Origin: Clostridium sp.
GTDB lineage: Bacteria; Bacillota; Clostridia; Clostridiales; Clostridiaceae
DNA length: 33,959 nt
Reading direction: 5' to 3'
NCBI GenBank assembly: GCA_012512905.1
Contig: JAAZDF010000042.1
Location: forward strand, 1-33,959
In this document: in pieces, positions 8,983 to 18,022 of the stretch
Layout: each line of letters begins with the position of its first letter
Position numbering within the stretch: the first letter of the stretch is position 1
The notes under the pieces: model-generated
What the model saw: the letters and a program-made list of their open reading frames with translations, nothing else
What the model was told of the DNA's origin: nothing
Databases searched by the model: none
Translations under genes and position numbers: made by a program

Positions 8983-8993
8983 AAGATAAAAAA

Positions 8994-9038
8994 AGTTCTA
9001 TAAATATAGCGCTATTAGCTATATTTATAGAGCTTTTA
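8994..9038. terminator. Bidirectional intrinsic terminator
   Basis: AGTTCTATAAATATAGC-GCTATTA-GCTATATTTATAGAGCT, 17-bp stem (one wobble) between convergent genes. Confidence 0.7.
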
Positions 9039-9806
9039 TTATTTTAAATTTAATAATTTATATGAAAGATTAATTATTTCTTTTGAATTTAGTGAATTTC
9101 TAAACTCTATAGAACCTTTTTTATTGGATTTATTAAGCATATTTTGCTGAGTTAAAATACTTTTAAGTCTTTTTGAAACTCCAAAGCTACCATCAAATAT
9201 AGGTATATCTTCTCCTAAAACTGCGGAGATTTCTTTTTTAGCGAAAGGATAGTGAGTACATCCAAGAACAATACTCTCAAGATCCCTAGGGGTATCTTTT
9301 AGCTCCTCTTTTAAATAGTCATAGCTTTTTTCTTTTACTTCACCAGCTTCCACAATATTTACGAGTTCAGGTAAAGATTTTTTAATAATAGTGCGGCCCT
9401 TATTAAACTTATTAAAAAGAGAATTAAATTTTTCCTCTGCTAAAGTTCTTTCTGTTGCAAGGACTAAAATTTTTCCAGAGTCTCCACTATCAGCAGCAAG
9501 CTTTAAAGCCGGTTCAATACCTATTATAGGAAGATCTGTATATTTATCCCTTGCTGCAATTATGGCAGCACTTGTTGCTGTGTTACAGGCAACGACAACA
9601 GCTTTGACGCCTTGATCAACTAAATACTCGATTGACTTTAAACTAAGTTCTACAACCTCTTCTAAGGGTCTTACACCATAAGGTGCATTTTTAGAATCTC
9701 CGTAATAAATATAGTTTTCATTAGGAAGAAGTTTGATAGCTTCCTTTAAAACACTAATACCCCCAAGGCCGGAGTCAAAAAAGCCGATAGGTAAGTTTTC
9801 ATTCAT
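9039..9806 (-). CDS. murI: Glutamate racemase
   Basis: PIGFFDSGLGGISVLKEA, YYGDSKNAPYGVR, VVACNTATSAA, VLGCTHYPF; both catalytic Cys present. Confidence 0.96.
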   Translation of the reverse strand: MNENLPIGFFDSGLGGISVLKEAIKLLPNENYIYYGDSKNAPYGVRPLEEVVELSLKSIEYLVDQGVKAVVVACNTATSAAIIAARDKYTDLPIIGIEPALKLAADSGDSGKILVLATERTLAEEKFNSLFNKFNKGRTIIKKSLPELVNIVEAGEVKEKSYDYLKEELKDTPRDLESIVLGCTHYPFAKKEISAVLGEDIPIFDGSFGVSKRLKSILTQQNMLNKSNKKGSIEFRNSLNSKEIINLSYKLLNLK

Positions 9807-9870
9807 ATGTATTCCTCCGTAAACTAATTTACCTTCATTTTAGCAAAGATAAAAAAAATAAACAAATAGA

Positions 9871-9995
9871 AAAAACCCCTACTAATTAAGGGGTTGGTAT
9901 ATGCTTTAGGATTAAATCCTAAACTATAGTATAAATTATGGGAAGATAATTTATCTATAAGGTATAGTGATGATGCACTACAGAACTAATGTTCT
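9871..9995 (-). ncRNA. Candidate small RNA with own promoter and terminator
   Basis: Minus strand: TTGACT (10030-10025), 17 nt, TATAAT (10007-10002), then inverted repeats at 9995-9982, 9980-9965, 9956-9944, 9923-9905, and terminator AACCCCT-TAATTAGT-AGGGGTT-TTT (9895-9871). No ORF. Confidence 0.6.
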
Positions 9996-10001
9996 AAATA
10001 T

Positions 10002-10030
10002 ATTATAATACAAACACACGTTCGAGTCAA
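10002..10030 (-). promoter_or_regulatory. Near-consensus sigma-70 promoter for the candidate sRNA
   Basis: TTGACT-N17-TATAAT on the minus strand. Confidence 0.7.
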
Positions 10031-10157
10031 TGGTTTTTTGTAATTAATTTGGATATAGTCAAGACTATTGATATAATATGAAAGAAAGAAAAAACAATAG
10101 CTAGAAAACTTAAAAAAGAGTATTTCTAGATACAATATAAAAGAGGAGATAATATAG

Positions 10158-10670
10158 ATGAAACCAATAGTTACAATAAATTTAAATTCAGGAAAAAAGA
10201 TTAAAGCAGAACTTTATGAGGATATTGCACCTCAATCTGTTAGAAATTTTGTAGATTTAGTTAAAAAAGGATTTTATGATGGATTGAAATTCCACAGAGT
10301 TATACCAGGATTTATGATTCAGGGAGGATGTCCAGAGGGAATAGGAACCGGAGGACCAGGATATTCTATAAAAGGTGAATTTAGATCTAATGGTGTTGAA
10401 AATGATTTAAAACATTCTAAAGGCATCTTATCAATGGCAAGATCTCAAATGAAAGATTCAGCAGGTAGCCAATTTTTTATTATGGTAGAGAATTCCCCTC
10501 ATTTAGATGGTGATTATGCTGCATTCGGTAAAGTAATAGAGGGAGTAGAAAATGCTGTCGATATTTCCAAAGTAGCTAGAGGCCGTAATGATATGCCAAT
10601 AGAAGATCAAATTATCAAATCAATAACCGTAGAAAATGCAGAAAATATAGAAGAGCCAATAAAATTATAG
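10158..10670 (+). CDS. Peptidyl-prolyl cis-trans isomerase (cyclophilin type)
   Basis: SVRNFVDLVKKGFYDGLKFHRVIPGFMIQGG, GSQFFIMVENSPHLDGDYAAFGKV. Confidence 0.95.
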   Translation: MKPIVTINLNSGKKIKAELYEDIAPQSVRNFVDLVKKGFYDGLKFHRVIPGFMIQGGCPEGIGTGGPGYSIKGEFRSNGVENDLKHSKGILSMARSQMKDSAGSQFFIMVENSPHLDGDYAAFGKVIEGVENAVDISKVARGRNDMPIEDQIIKSITVENAENIEEPIKL

Positions 10671-10680
10671 GAGAATATTT

Positions 10681-11073
10681 ATGGATAAAGAAAAAGTTCT
10701 TTTGGTATATAATTTATCTGATAAAGAAAAAAAAGGTCTTATAGAAGCAAAGTATAAGGTAAGACTAATAAATGAAGAAAATTCAGGTGGCACTCTTTCT
10801 GAGATAATTGATGGTAAGATGATAGCTCATAGGGGTAAAGATCTTAAAGATATAAAAATGATTATTTACTCAGGGTTTGGAATTGATGATGAATTAAAAG
10901 AGGTAATAACACATATTAGGAAAAATATAGTTTTTGGCTCTATTATGGCAGTTACTACAAAAACTAATTTAAATTGGACATTTGATTATTTGATGGAACA
11001 TTTATTGGAAGAAAAAGAAGAAAATATTGTAATAGAAAAAGAAAGAAGAAAAGAGTTAAAAGCAAAGGAGTAA
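10681..11073 (+). CDS. DUF3783-like domain protein
   Basis: Sequence pattern ..LIYSGF.....L........AV.T..N..W.. with basic tail; operon position after cyclophilin. Confidence 0.6.
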   Translation: MDKEKVLLVYNLSDKEKKGLIEAKYKVRLINEENSGGTLSEIIDGKMIAHRGKDLKDIKMIIYSGFGIDDELKEVITHIRKNIVFGSIMAVTTKTNLNWTFDYLMEHLLEEKEENIVIEKERRKELKAKE

Positions 11074-11076
11074 AAA

Positions 11077-11748
11077 ATGAGTAGAGTTGGTAGTCAGCTT
11101 AAAGACGCTAGAGAAAAATCTAATTTGACATTAAAAAAAGCTTCAAGAAAATTAGGTGTTTCGGAAAGTTTTTTAAGTGATGTTGAGTTTGGAAGAAAAA
11201 TTGCCAATGAATCATTACTTAACAGATATAAGAAACTTTTAAATATAAAAGACGATAAAATAAACTTACTTGGAAATGAAAAACATATAGAAAAAAAAGA
11301 AATCAAAGCACCTGAAAAAGAAACTTACATAGCTCCAGAGACTCCCGTGAATGATCTTTGGAACCAAGCATTTGGAGATAATATAAAAAATATACCAATA
11401 TTGTCAGAAGATATGAAAGCTTTAGGACACAAAACAGAAGCATTAACAAATGGTAAGCTTTACGGCGAAAATCCAGAAAGAGCAAGCATTATAAAAGTAT
11501 CTACTAATGATTTGAATAGTTATAGAATAAAGGCAGGAGATTTACTTTTAGGTTTTGAAGCTAAAATCATTCAAGGAGAATCTATTATGCTGGTAAAATA
11601 TAAAAATAAAAACATGTTAAGGCACGTTACTAATTTAAATAATGGTAAAATTAAGCTAAGATATGGAAAAGATCAGGAAGATATTATAGCTATGAAAGAT
11701 GTAAAGCCTTTAGTAAAATTTGTAAAAGTAGAATTTGATATTAACTAG
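11077..11748 (+). CDS. HTH XRE-family regulator with C-terminal S24/LexA-like domain
   Basis: GSQLKDAREKSNLTLKKASRKLGVSESFLSDVEFGRK is an XRE HTH; C-term STNDLNSYRIKAGDLLLGFEAKIIQGE..MLVKY resembles S24-type folds. Confidence 0.75.
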   Translation: MSRVGSQLKDAREKSNLTLKKASRKLGVSESFLSDVEFGRKIANESLLNRYKKLLNIKDDKINLLGNEKHIEKKEIKAPEKETYIAPETPVNDLWNQAFGDNIKNIPILSEDMKALGHKTEALTNGKLYGENPERASIIKVSTNDLNSYRIKAGDLLLGFEAKIIQGESIMLVKYKNKNMLRHVTNLNNGKIKLRYGKDQEDIIAMKDVKPLVKFVKVEFDIN

Positions 11749-11763
11749 GAGGAGTTTTAAAGT

Positions 11764-13536
11764 ATGAACTGGAGTTTAAATGAATTATATACATCATTTG
11801 AGAGTAAAGAATACATTGAAGATATAAAAACTTTAGATAGTAAAATTGAAAAGTATGTAGAGTTTTCAAAAACTCTTGAAGAAAGTAAAGGGAAAGAATC
11901 AGAAAATATTTATAAGTATATAAAATACAATGAAGATATATCAACTATATTAAGTAAACTCTCGGCCTATTCAAGATTGAGGCTGGCTGTAGACGTTAGA
12001 GATTTAGATGCGAAAAAACACCAAGATATAATTATTGATAAGTCTGTTAAGCTTACACTTCCAGAAGTGCTGTTTACCGAATATATAAAGAAGATTGAGA
12101 ATATAGAAGAAATAATAGATGAATCAGAGAATTTAAAGGCATATAGTTTTTATTTAACAGAAATTAAAGAAAACTCTAAGTATGTCCTTGGGAGAAAAGA
12201 AGAAGTTTTAATATCTAATTTAAAAAAGACTGGATCTCAAATGTGGTCGGATCTTCAAGGAAATTTAACATCAACATTAAAAGTTGATATTAATAAGGAT
12301 GAAGAAAAGACAATGCCCCTATCTGAGACTCGAAACCTTGCTTATTCTAAAGATAAGGATACAAGAAAATCTGCATATAAAGCTGAAATTGATTCTTATG
12401 AAAAAATAATAGATGGAACAGCTTTTTCATTAAACGGAATAAAGGGAGAGGTTTTAACTTTATCAAAATTAAGAGGATATAGTTCACCCCTTGAAGAAAC
12501 GCTCATAAGCTCAAGAATGACAAAAGAAATTTTGGATTCTATGTTTACAGCTATAGATGAATATCTTCCTTATTTTAGGCTTTATCTAAAGAGGAAAGCA
12601 GAAATATTGGGACATGAAAAAGGACTTCCATTTTACGATTTATTTGCACCTGTTGGCGAGATTGATATGAAATTTAGTTACCCAGAAGCTATGGAATATA
12701 TAGAAGAGAAATTTGCTACATTTAGTGAAGAACTTGCGGCATATGCTAAAAATGCATATGAAAACAAATGGATTGATGTTAAACCAAGAGAAGGTAAAAG
12801 AGGTGGAGCATTTTGTTCTAATCTACATTCTATAGGTGAAAGTAGAATAATGACTAATTTTGATGGAAGTTTTTCCAATATGATTACAATTGCGCATGAA
12901 CTTGGCCACGGATATCACGGACTTAAACTTAAAGATGAGTCTATATTAAATAGTTCTTATCCAATGCCAATAGCGGAAACTGCATCTATCTTATCAGAAA
13001 CAATTGTTATGAAAGCAGCCATTAAAGAAGCAAATGAGAAAGAAGCTCTTTATATGTTAGAATCTTCTATATCTGATGCAACCCAAGTTATTGTAGATAT
13101 TTATTCAAGGTTTTTATTTGAAGATGAAGTGTTTAGGCTTAGAGAAAAAGGTCAAATCTCTAATGATAAACTGTCAGAGATTATGATTGAATCACAGAAA
13201 AAGTCCTATGGTGATGGATTAGATGAAGAGTTTATGCATCCTTTTATGTGGATTAATAAACCTCATTATTATAGTGGAGACAGACATTATTATAATTTTC
13301 CGTATGCTTTTGGACTGTTATTCTCTAAGGGTCTATATAGTGAATATATAGAAACAGGAGATGAGTTTATATCTAGATATGATGAGTTACTAAGACTTAC
13401 AGGTCAAAAAAATATTAAGGAACTTGCTGAGTTCATGGAAATAGATATAACAAAGCCTGATTTCTTTAGGAAATCTCTTGATATCATAAAAGAAGATATA
13501 GATAAATTTTTAGAATTAACAGAAAATATTATATAA
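11764..13536 (+). CDS. pepF: Oligoendopeptidase F (M3 metallopeptidase)
   Basis: HELGHGYHG zinc motif, AETASILSE, HYYSGDRHYYNFPYAFG. Confidence 0.95.
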   Translation: MNWSLNELYTSFESKEYIEDIKTLDSKIEKYVEFSKTLEESKGKESENIYKYIKYNEDISTILSKLSAYSRLRLAVDVRDLDAKKHQDIIIDKSVKLTLPEVLFTEYIKKIENIEEIIDESENLKAYSFYLTEIKENSKYVLGRKEEVLISNLKKTGSQMWSDLQGNLTSTLKVDINKDEEKTMPLSETRNLAYSKDKDTRKSAYKAEIDSYEKIIDGTAFSLNGIKGEVLTLSKLRGYSSPLEETLISSRMTKEILDSMFTAIDEYLPYFRLYLKRKAEILGHEKGLPFYDLFAPVGEIDMKFSYPEAMEYIEEKFATFSEELAAYAKNAYENKWIDVKPREGKRGGAFCSNLHSIGESRIMTNFDGSFSNMITIAHELGHGYHGLKLKDESILNSSYPMPIAETASILSETIVMKAAIKEANEKEALYMLESSISDATQVIVDIYSRFLFEDEVFRLREKGQISNDKLSEIMIESQKKSYGDGLDEEFMHPFMWINKPHYYSGDRHYYNFPYAFGLLFSKGLYSEYIETGDEFISRYDELLRLTGQKNIKELAEFMEIDITKPDFFRKSLDIIKEDIDKFLELTENII

Positions 13537-13540
13537 AATA

Positions 13541-13601
13541 AAAACCTTATGGTACTTAGAAGCTTTTTTAAAAAAAAGTTGCTAAATAATCATAAGGTTT
13601 T
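13541..13601. terminator. Bidirectional intrinsic terminator with long internal loop
   Basis: AAACCTTATG...CATAAGGTTTTTTATT with inner AGCTTTTTT/AAAAAAGTTGCT complementarity. Confidence 0.55.
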
Positions 13602-13604
13602 TTA

Positions 13605-14456
13605 TTATAATAAGCTTTCTAAAAACTCTGCGACACCATTTTCGTCATTACTTGGAGCTATATATTCAGCTAAGCTTATAACATTTGGGACTGCATTAGC
13701 CATTGCTCCTTTATATCCTGCTACTTTTAACATTGATATATCATTATAATTATCACCTATAGCAGCTACATTCTCTAGCGGAATGTTTAAACTATCAGCT
13801 AACTTTGTTAGTGCTACTCCCTTAGAAGTTTTACTACTAGTTAATTCAAAGTTATATTTAACAGAGCTAAAAGTTGATAAACGGGAATCCATTGTAAAAT
13901 GTCTTTTGGCGTTTTTTATTTTATGGAGGTAAGCACTGAGTGAAGATATACTATTGACACTATCAACTTCGTTTAGTAAATCTTCTAATGTAGGAACAAT
14001 TTTCAAGTTTTTTTGAGATAAGACAAGGCCAATAATATCATTATAAAGTTTATTTTTTTTAACTGTATCAGACTCACCTACATCTTCAAGTTCCTTATGT
14101 AGTAAATTAAGACCGTCCTGCGTTGCATAAGTGTATTCATCAGTTGAAGCTTCATATTGAAGGTTTTTACTATCTAAATATTGCAATATTTGTACTACTT
14201 CATTTTTTGGAATTGAAACAGAATGTATTTTATTACCCTTATCATCGTAAGCACTAGCACCATTGCTTGATATTATATAAGGATTTAGATCATAACCTTT
14301 TATTAATTTAATTATATCTCCATAAGATCTCCCCGAGGCTATACATATTTTTACTCCCATACTACTAGCCTTTTTCAAAGTTTCCATGTTGTAATCGCTG
14401 CAAGTGTGATCAGAGCTTAATAAAGTACCATCTAAATCTGTTACAAATAATTTCAT
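13605..14456 (-). CDS. Cof-type HAD-IIB family hydrolase
   Basis: MKLFVTDLDGTLLSSDH, CIASGRS, ELTSSKTSKGVALTKLAD, AIGDNYNDISMLKVAGYKGAMANA. ATG at 14456 follows RBS ggaggt. Confidence 0.94.
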   Translation of the reverse strand: MKLFVTDLDGTLLSSDHTCSDYNMETLKKASSMGVKICIASGRSYGDIIKLIKGYDLNPYIISSNGASAYDDKGNKIHSVSIPKNEVVQILQYLDSKNLQYEASTDEYTYATQDGLNLLHKELEDVGESDTVKKNKLYNDIIGLVLSQKNLKIVPTLEDLLNEVDSVNSISSLSAYLHKIKNAKRHFTMDSRLSTFSSVKYNFELTSSKTSKGVALTKLADSLNIPLENVAAIGDNYNDISMLKVAGYKGAMANAVPNVISLAEYIAPSNDENGVAEFLESLL

Positions 14457-14524
14457 ATTACCTCCTATAACTTTGGTTCTATCTCTCTCTATTATAACAT
14501 AATACATATTTATATTTTTAATTT

Positions 14525-14559
14525 AAAAAAGAGATGAATTAAAAAATTCATCCCTTTTT
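14525..14559. terminator. Candidate intrinsic terminator
   Basis: AAAAAAGAGATGAATT-AAAA-AATTCATCCCTTTTT. Confidence 0.5.
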
Positions 14560-14584
14560 AGTAATGTATATGTAGTTATTAAAA

Positions 14585-15727
14585 TTAATATCTAAAGTTT
14601 GCGATTACACCTGAATCATAATCAAGTTCATCATTTGGCACAATTAGAACTTTAGATTTATTCTTAAGGGATAATATAGCAATATCATTCAGAATATCAT
14701 TATTTATATTCTTATCAATATTAGCGAATCCATTTTCTTTATTAACTTTACCATTAACAATAAAATCTCTTTTTATTAGTATTGAGTAAATTCTCCCTTG
14801 GAAGGCAGCTATTGAAATTTCATTTAAATCAGAAGATGAAAGTTCAGTATTTTTATTAATTTCATAGTTGTTTTTTATAGCAGCAACTTCACTTGTATAA
14901 TCTGGTTTTAATATACTCCAAGCTTCAGTTCTTATTTCATCTAAACTCATAGAAGCAGGGTTTTTTCTTATAGAATCTTCAAGCAAATTATTACTATGAC
15001 TTAAAGATTTAAAAAGTTTATTATGTTCAGGTAATGAAAGAAGAATTAACGGTACTTTAGCATCTTTAGAATAATTATCATTAATATATCTATCAACCAT
15101 TCTGAAAAATCTTATATTATCATTTTTATCTTTTTCATTGGCTGTTTCACTTCCACCCCTGTAAAGTGTATCTCCTCTAGAACCCAGGCTTTGAGCAGTA
15201 ACATTATGTTCTCTTTGCTCATCTTCATATATGTCGGAAATGGAAAATTTTTCGTCTTCTGGTATTTGAACTTCACGTATAGCATATCTATTACCTTCAT
15301 AAAGTTTAAATTCTTTTTTATCAAGAGCGAGCACTCGATAATTATCATTTGTTTGATAAGCATTTAAAAGGGGTTTAATATAAAAAGCGTCAGAAACTTG
15401 ATAAAATGAATCTAAGTCTCTTTGAAGCTTATATAAATATATGTCTTTTTTGTCTGCAAGTACAGCAAGGCTGTCTAATTGATAATTCCAAAAGTCATTA
15501 TCACTTGCTAAATTATTTAATTCCTTAAGAGTTTCTTTAAAGTCACCATAGTTTTTATGTTTTTTTATCTCTGTTTCAACTTTTCTAATTAAATTCTTAA
15601 ATAAAATAGAATTTTCATTAGCTCCTGTTGAAAATCTTGTAGTTGGTAAATATATTGAGATAAAGGGACCTTCATTATTATTATTAAGTATTTCCTCTGA
15701 AAAATTATTTAAAATATTATAATTCAT
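14585..15727 (-). CDS. baeRF-like (bacterial archaeo-eukaryotic release factor family) protein
   Basis: N-term GPFISIYLPTTRFSTGANENSILFKNLIRK; LGSRGDTLYRGGSETANEKDKNDNIRFFRMVDRYI; C-term RIYSILIKRD...GVIANFRY pattern. Confidence 0.65.
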   Translation of the reverse strand: MNYNILNNFSEEILNNNNEGPFISIYLPTTRFSTGANENSILFKNLIRKVETEIKKHKNYGDFKETLKELNNLASDNDFWNYQLDSLAVLADKKDIYLYKLQRDLDSFYQVSDAFYIKPLLNAYQTNDNYRVLALDKKEFKLYEGNRYAIREVQIPEDEKFSISDIYEDEQREHNVTAQSLGSRGDTLYRGGSETANEKDKNDNIRFFRMVDRYINDNYSKDAKVPLILLSLPEHNKLFKSLSHSNNLLEDSIRKNPASMSLDEIRTEAWSILKPDYTSEVAAIKNNYEINKNTELSSSDLNEISIAAFQGRIYSILIKRDFIVNGKVNKENGFANIDKNINNDILNDIAILSLKNKSKVLIVPNDELDYDSGVIANFRY

Positions 15728-15860
15728 AAATTCCTCCTTAAAATAGTAGCTTAAAACTCTTATAACTTCATTATATGCTATAAAGTTAAAAATTCCATGA
15801 ATAATTAAAAAATTATATGAAACTATTATAAAATAAGATACCGAAACTTTATTTCAATGA

Positions 15861-15887
15861 AAAAAGAACCCACTAATGGGTTCTTTG
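15861..15887 (-). terminator. Intrinsic terminator for L25 gene
   Basis: AAAGAACCC-ACTAAT-GGGTTCTTT; minus strand continues with T-tract. Confidence 0.7.
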
Positions 15888-15921
15888 AATAATTTATAAA
15901 TTATTTATATAATTTTCTATT

Positions 15922-16572
15922 TTATTCTTCTTCTTCCTCTTCTTCAGCTTCTGTTATTACTTCCACTTCTGCAGAGATTTCTTCTTCATCGATATCTTCT
16001 TCCTCTTCTTCTTCCTCTTCTGCAAGTGAAGAAATTACTATTCCTACCAAACTATCTAGGTCGTCTAGAACTTCCATAGTTTCAGGAACTTCAAGTTCTG
16101 ATATTAAAACTGTGTCATTAAATTCAAACTCTGAAACATCAACTACGAATTTTTCTGGAAGATCTTCAGCAGGTCCTCTTAATTCGATTTCACTAGTTTC
16201 AAGTTGGAAAATCATTAGCTTAGGCTGTAAAACTTCTTCTCCAATAATTTCAACAGGTATAGCAACTGTAATAATCTCACCTTTTTTGATTACTTGCATG
16301 TCTATATGCTGTACTTTTCCAGTAAGATGATCTAGTTGAACTTCTTTAACAATTACGTTAAACCCTTTATCTAATCCTTCTATTGGAATTATTGATGTTT
16401 TTGTATTTTCTTTAAGAAGTTTAAGCAGAACTGGTTCTTCTATTTCTACAGGGATAGAATGTACATATTCTTCTTCTGCACCATAGATAACTCCAGGAAT
16501 AAAGCCTTCTCTTCTTAAGCGTTTAGCTTTGATGTCACGTCTTTTTTGTATTTGATATACTGTATTACTCAT
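15922..16572 (-). CDS. rplY: 50S ribosomal protein L25/general stress protein Ctc with long acidic tail
   Basis: QKRRDIKAKRLRREGFIPGVIYG, PVEIEEPVLLKLL, DHLTGKVQHIDMQVI; start at ATG 16572 behind RBS gaggagtg; Glu-rich C-terminus. Confidence 0.92.
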   Translation of the reverse strand: MSNTVYQIQKRRDIKAKRLRREGFIPGVIYGAEEEYVHSIPVEIEEPVLLKLLKENTKTSIIPIEGLDKGFNVIVKEVQLDHLTGKVQHIDMQVIKKGEIITVAIPVEIIGEEVLQPKLMIFQLETSEIELRGPAEDLPEKFVVDVSEFEFNDTVLISELEVPETMEVLDDLDSLVGIVISSLAEEEEEEEEDIDEEEISAEVEVITEAEEEEEEE

Positions 16573-16835
16573 ATTATCACTCCTCATACTATTTATATCC
16601 TTGAATAACATTTATTATTGTACATCATTTAAAGAGAAATTACTAATAATAATAAAAATTAAAACATATAAAAAGAAAAGTTTACAAAATGGACACATAT
16701 AAGGTGGTTATTATTTTCAGTACTTTCACTAAAGTTTACAACTTTAGTGTTTTGAAACTCTTTGTAAGGATATAAGCATGATGATATAATAATACTAATA
16801 AGACTTTCTTTTAGCTTGAAAGGATGGGTAAGATA

Positions 16836-17897
16836 ATGGAAAAAATAAATATTGGATTTATTGGATGTGGGAAAATTGCTCAGAAAAGGCACATCCCAGA
16901 AGCAAGTAAAAATGAAAATGTTAATATTGTAGCCTATTGTAACAGAACAGTAGAAAAAGCTGAAGAAATGGCAGATATGTATGGTGGCTCTGTATACTCT
17001 AACTATCAAGAAATTTTAAATGATTCTGGTATTGATGCTGTTGTAATTAGTGTTGCAAATATTCTTCATGGAGAAATTGCAATAGAAGCTTTAAAAAAAG
17101 GTAAACATGTTCTTTGTGAAAAACCAATGGCGACAACTTTAGAAGAAAGTATTGAAATGGTTAAAGTATCTAAGGATACAGGAAAAGTTCTTAATATAGC
17201 TCATAACCAGAGATTAAAACCAATTCATCTTGAAGCTAAAAAGCTTATAAGAGATGGTGCCATAGGTAAAGTTTTGACTTTCAGCACAATTTTTGGAAAC
17301 AAAGGACCAGAAGAATGGAGCTCAACTCCTGGAAAAGATGTATGGTTTTTTTATGAGGATGCTGCAGGCATAGGAGTTATGGGAGATCTCGGGATACATA
17401 AAATTGATTTAATATCATATCTTCTTGATGAAAAGGTTATAGAAGTTATGTCTATGATGGAAACTTTAGACAAGAAGAGTAGCAGTGGAGATTTTATAAG
17501 TGTTGATGATAATGGAGTGTCCATTTTAAAGTTGAGCAATAATATTATGGGGACTATGAGCGTTAGTTGGACTCACTATGGCGCAGAAGATAAAAGTACT
17601 ATTATTTACGGAAAAAAAGGGATTATGTATATTTATGATGATCCTAACAATCCTTTAAAAGTTATTAATAGTGATGGAAAAACAAAAATTTATAAAAATT
17701 CATTTGTTAATGTAAAAGAAGAAGAATTATCATCAGGGGTTATGGATGTATTTATAAAGGGTATATTAAATGAAGAGGACACTATATTATCAGGAGAAAA
17801 AATCCTGCCGGCTATGAGAGCTGTTTTTGCGAGTGAGGAATCTTATCAAAATAAAAAGCTAATAAATATTCCGGAAAATAAAAGAATCAAAATATAA
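16836..17897 (+). CDS. Gfo/Idh/MocA family oxidoreductase
   Basis: INIGFIGCGKIAQKRHIPEA, GKHVLCEKPMATTLEES, GVMGDLGIHKIDL. ATG 16836 chosen, behind aaaggatggg. Confidence 0.93.
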   Translation: MEKINIGFIGCGKIAQKRHIPEASKNENVNIVAYCNRTVEKAEEMADMYGGSVYSNYQEILNDSGIDAVVISVANILHGEIAIEALKKGKHVLCEKPMATTLEESIEMVKVSKDTGKVLNIAHNQRLKPIHLEAKKLIRDGAIGKVLTFSTIFGNKGPEEWSSTPGKDVWFFYEDAAGIGVMGDLGIHKIDLISYLLDEKVIEVMSMMETLDKKSSSGDFISVDDNGVSILKLSNNIMGTMSVSWTHYGAEDKSTIIYGKKGIMYIYDDPNNPLKVINSDGKTKIYKNSFVNVKEEELSSGVMDVFIKGILNEEDTILSGEKILPAMRAVFASEESYQNKKLINIPENKRIKI

Positions 17898-18022
17898 AAA
17901 ATATTTTAATTTATACCTTTAATGCTGCGCTAAATAAGGTTATATAAGGAAGATTAATATAAAAATCAAAAGAATAGCTTTATTTATAGTATAATTATAA
18001 TATTAGGAAAGGAGTGCTTAAT

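Noticed and set aside
9391-9615. 74-aa plus-strand ORF within murI
   Set aside because: Antisense shadow of murI; no independent support.
9900-9998. Tandem hairpins considered as CRISPR, tracrRNA or 6S RNA
   Set aside because: Inverted repeats differ in sequence and have no direct-repeat/spacer periodicity; no cas genes; no long-range 5'/3' pairing typical of 6S was evident.
16727-16749. CACTAAAGT-TTACA-ACTTTAGTG hairpin upstream of the oxidoreductase
   Set aside because: Single 9-bp inverted repeat well upstream of the likely -10; no T-tract of terminator quality and no second site; too little to call.
16659-17009. 116-aa minus-strand ORF overlapping the oxidoreductase start
   Set aside because: Antisense to the well-supported Gfo/Idh/MocA gene; low-complexity Phe/Ser/Ile-rich translation with no family resemblance.
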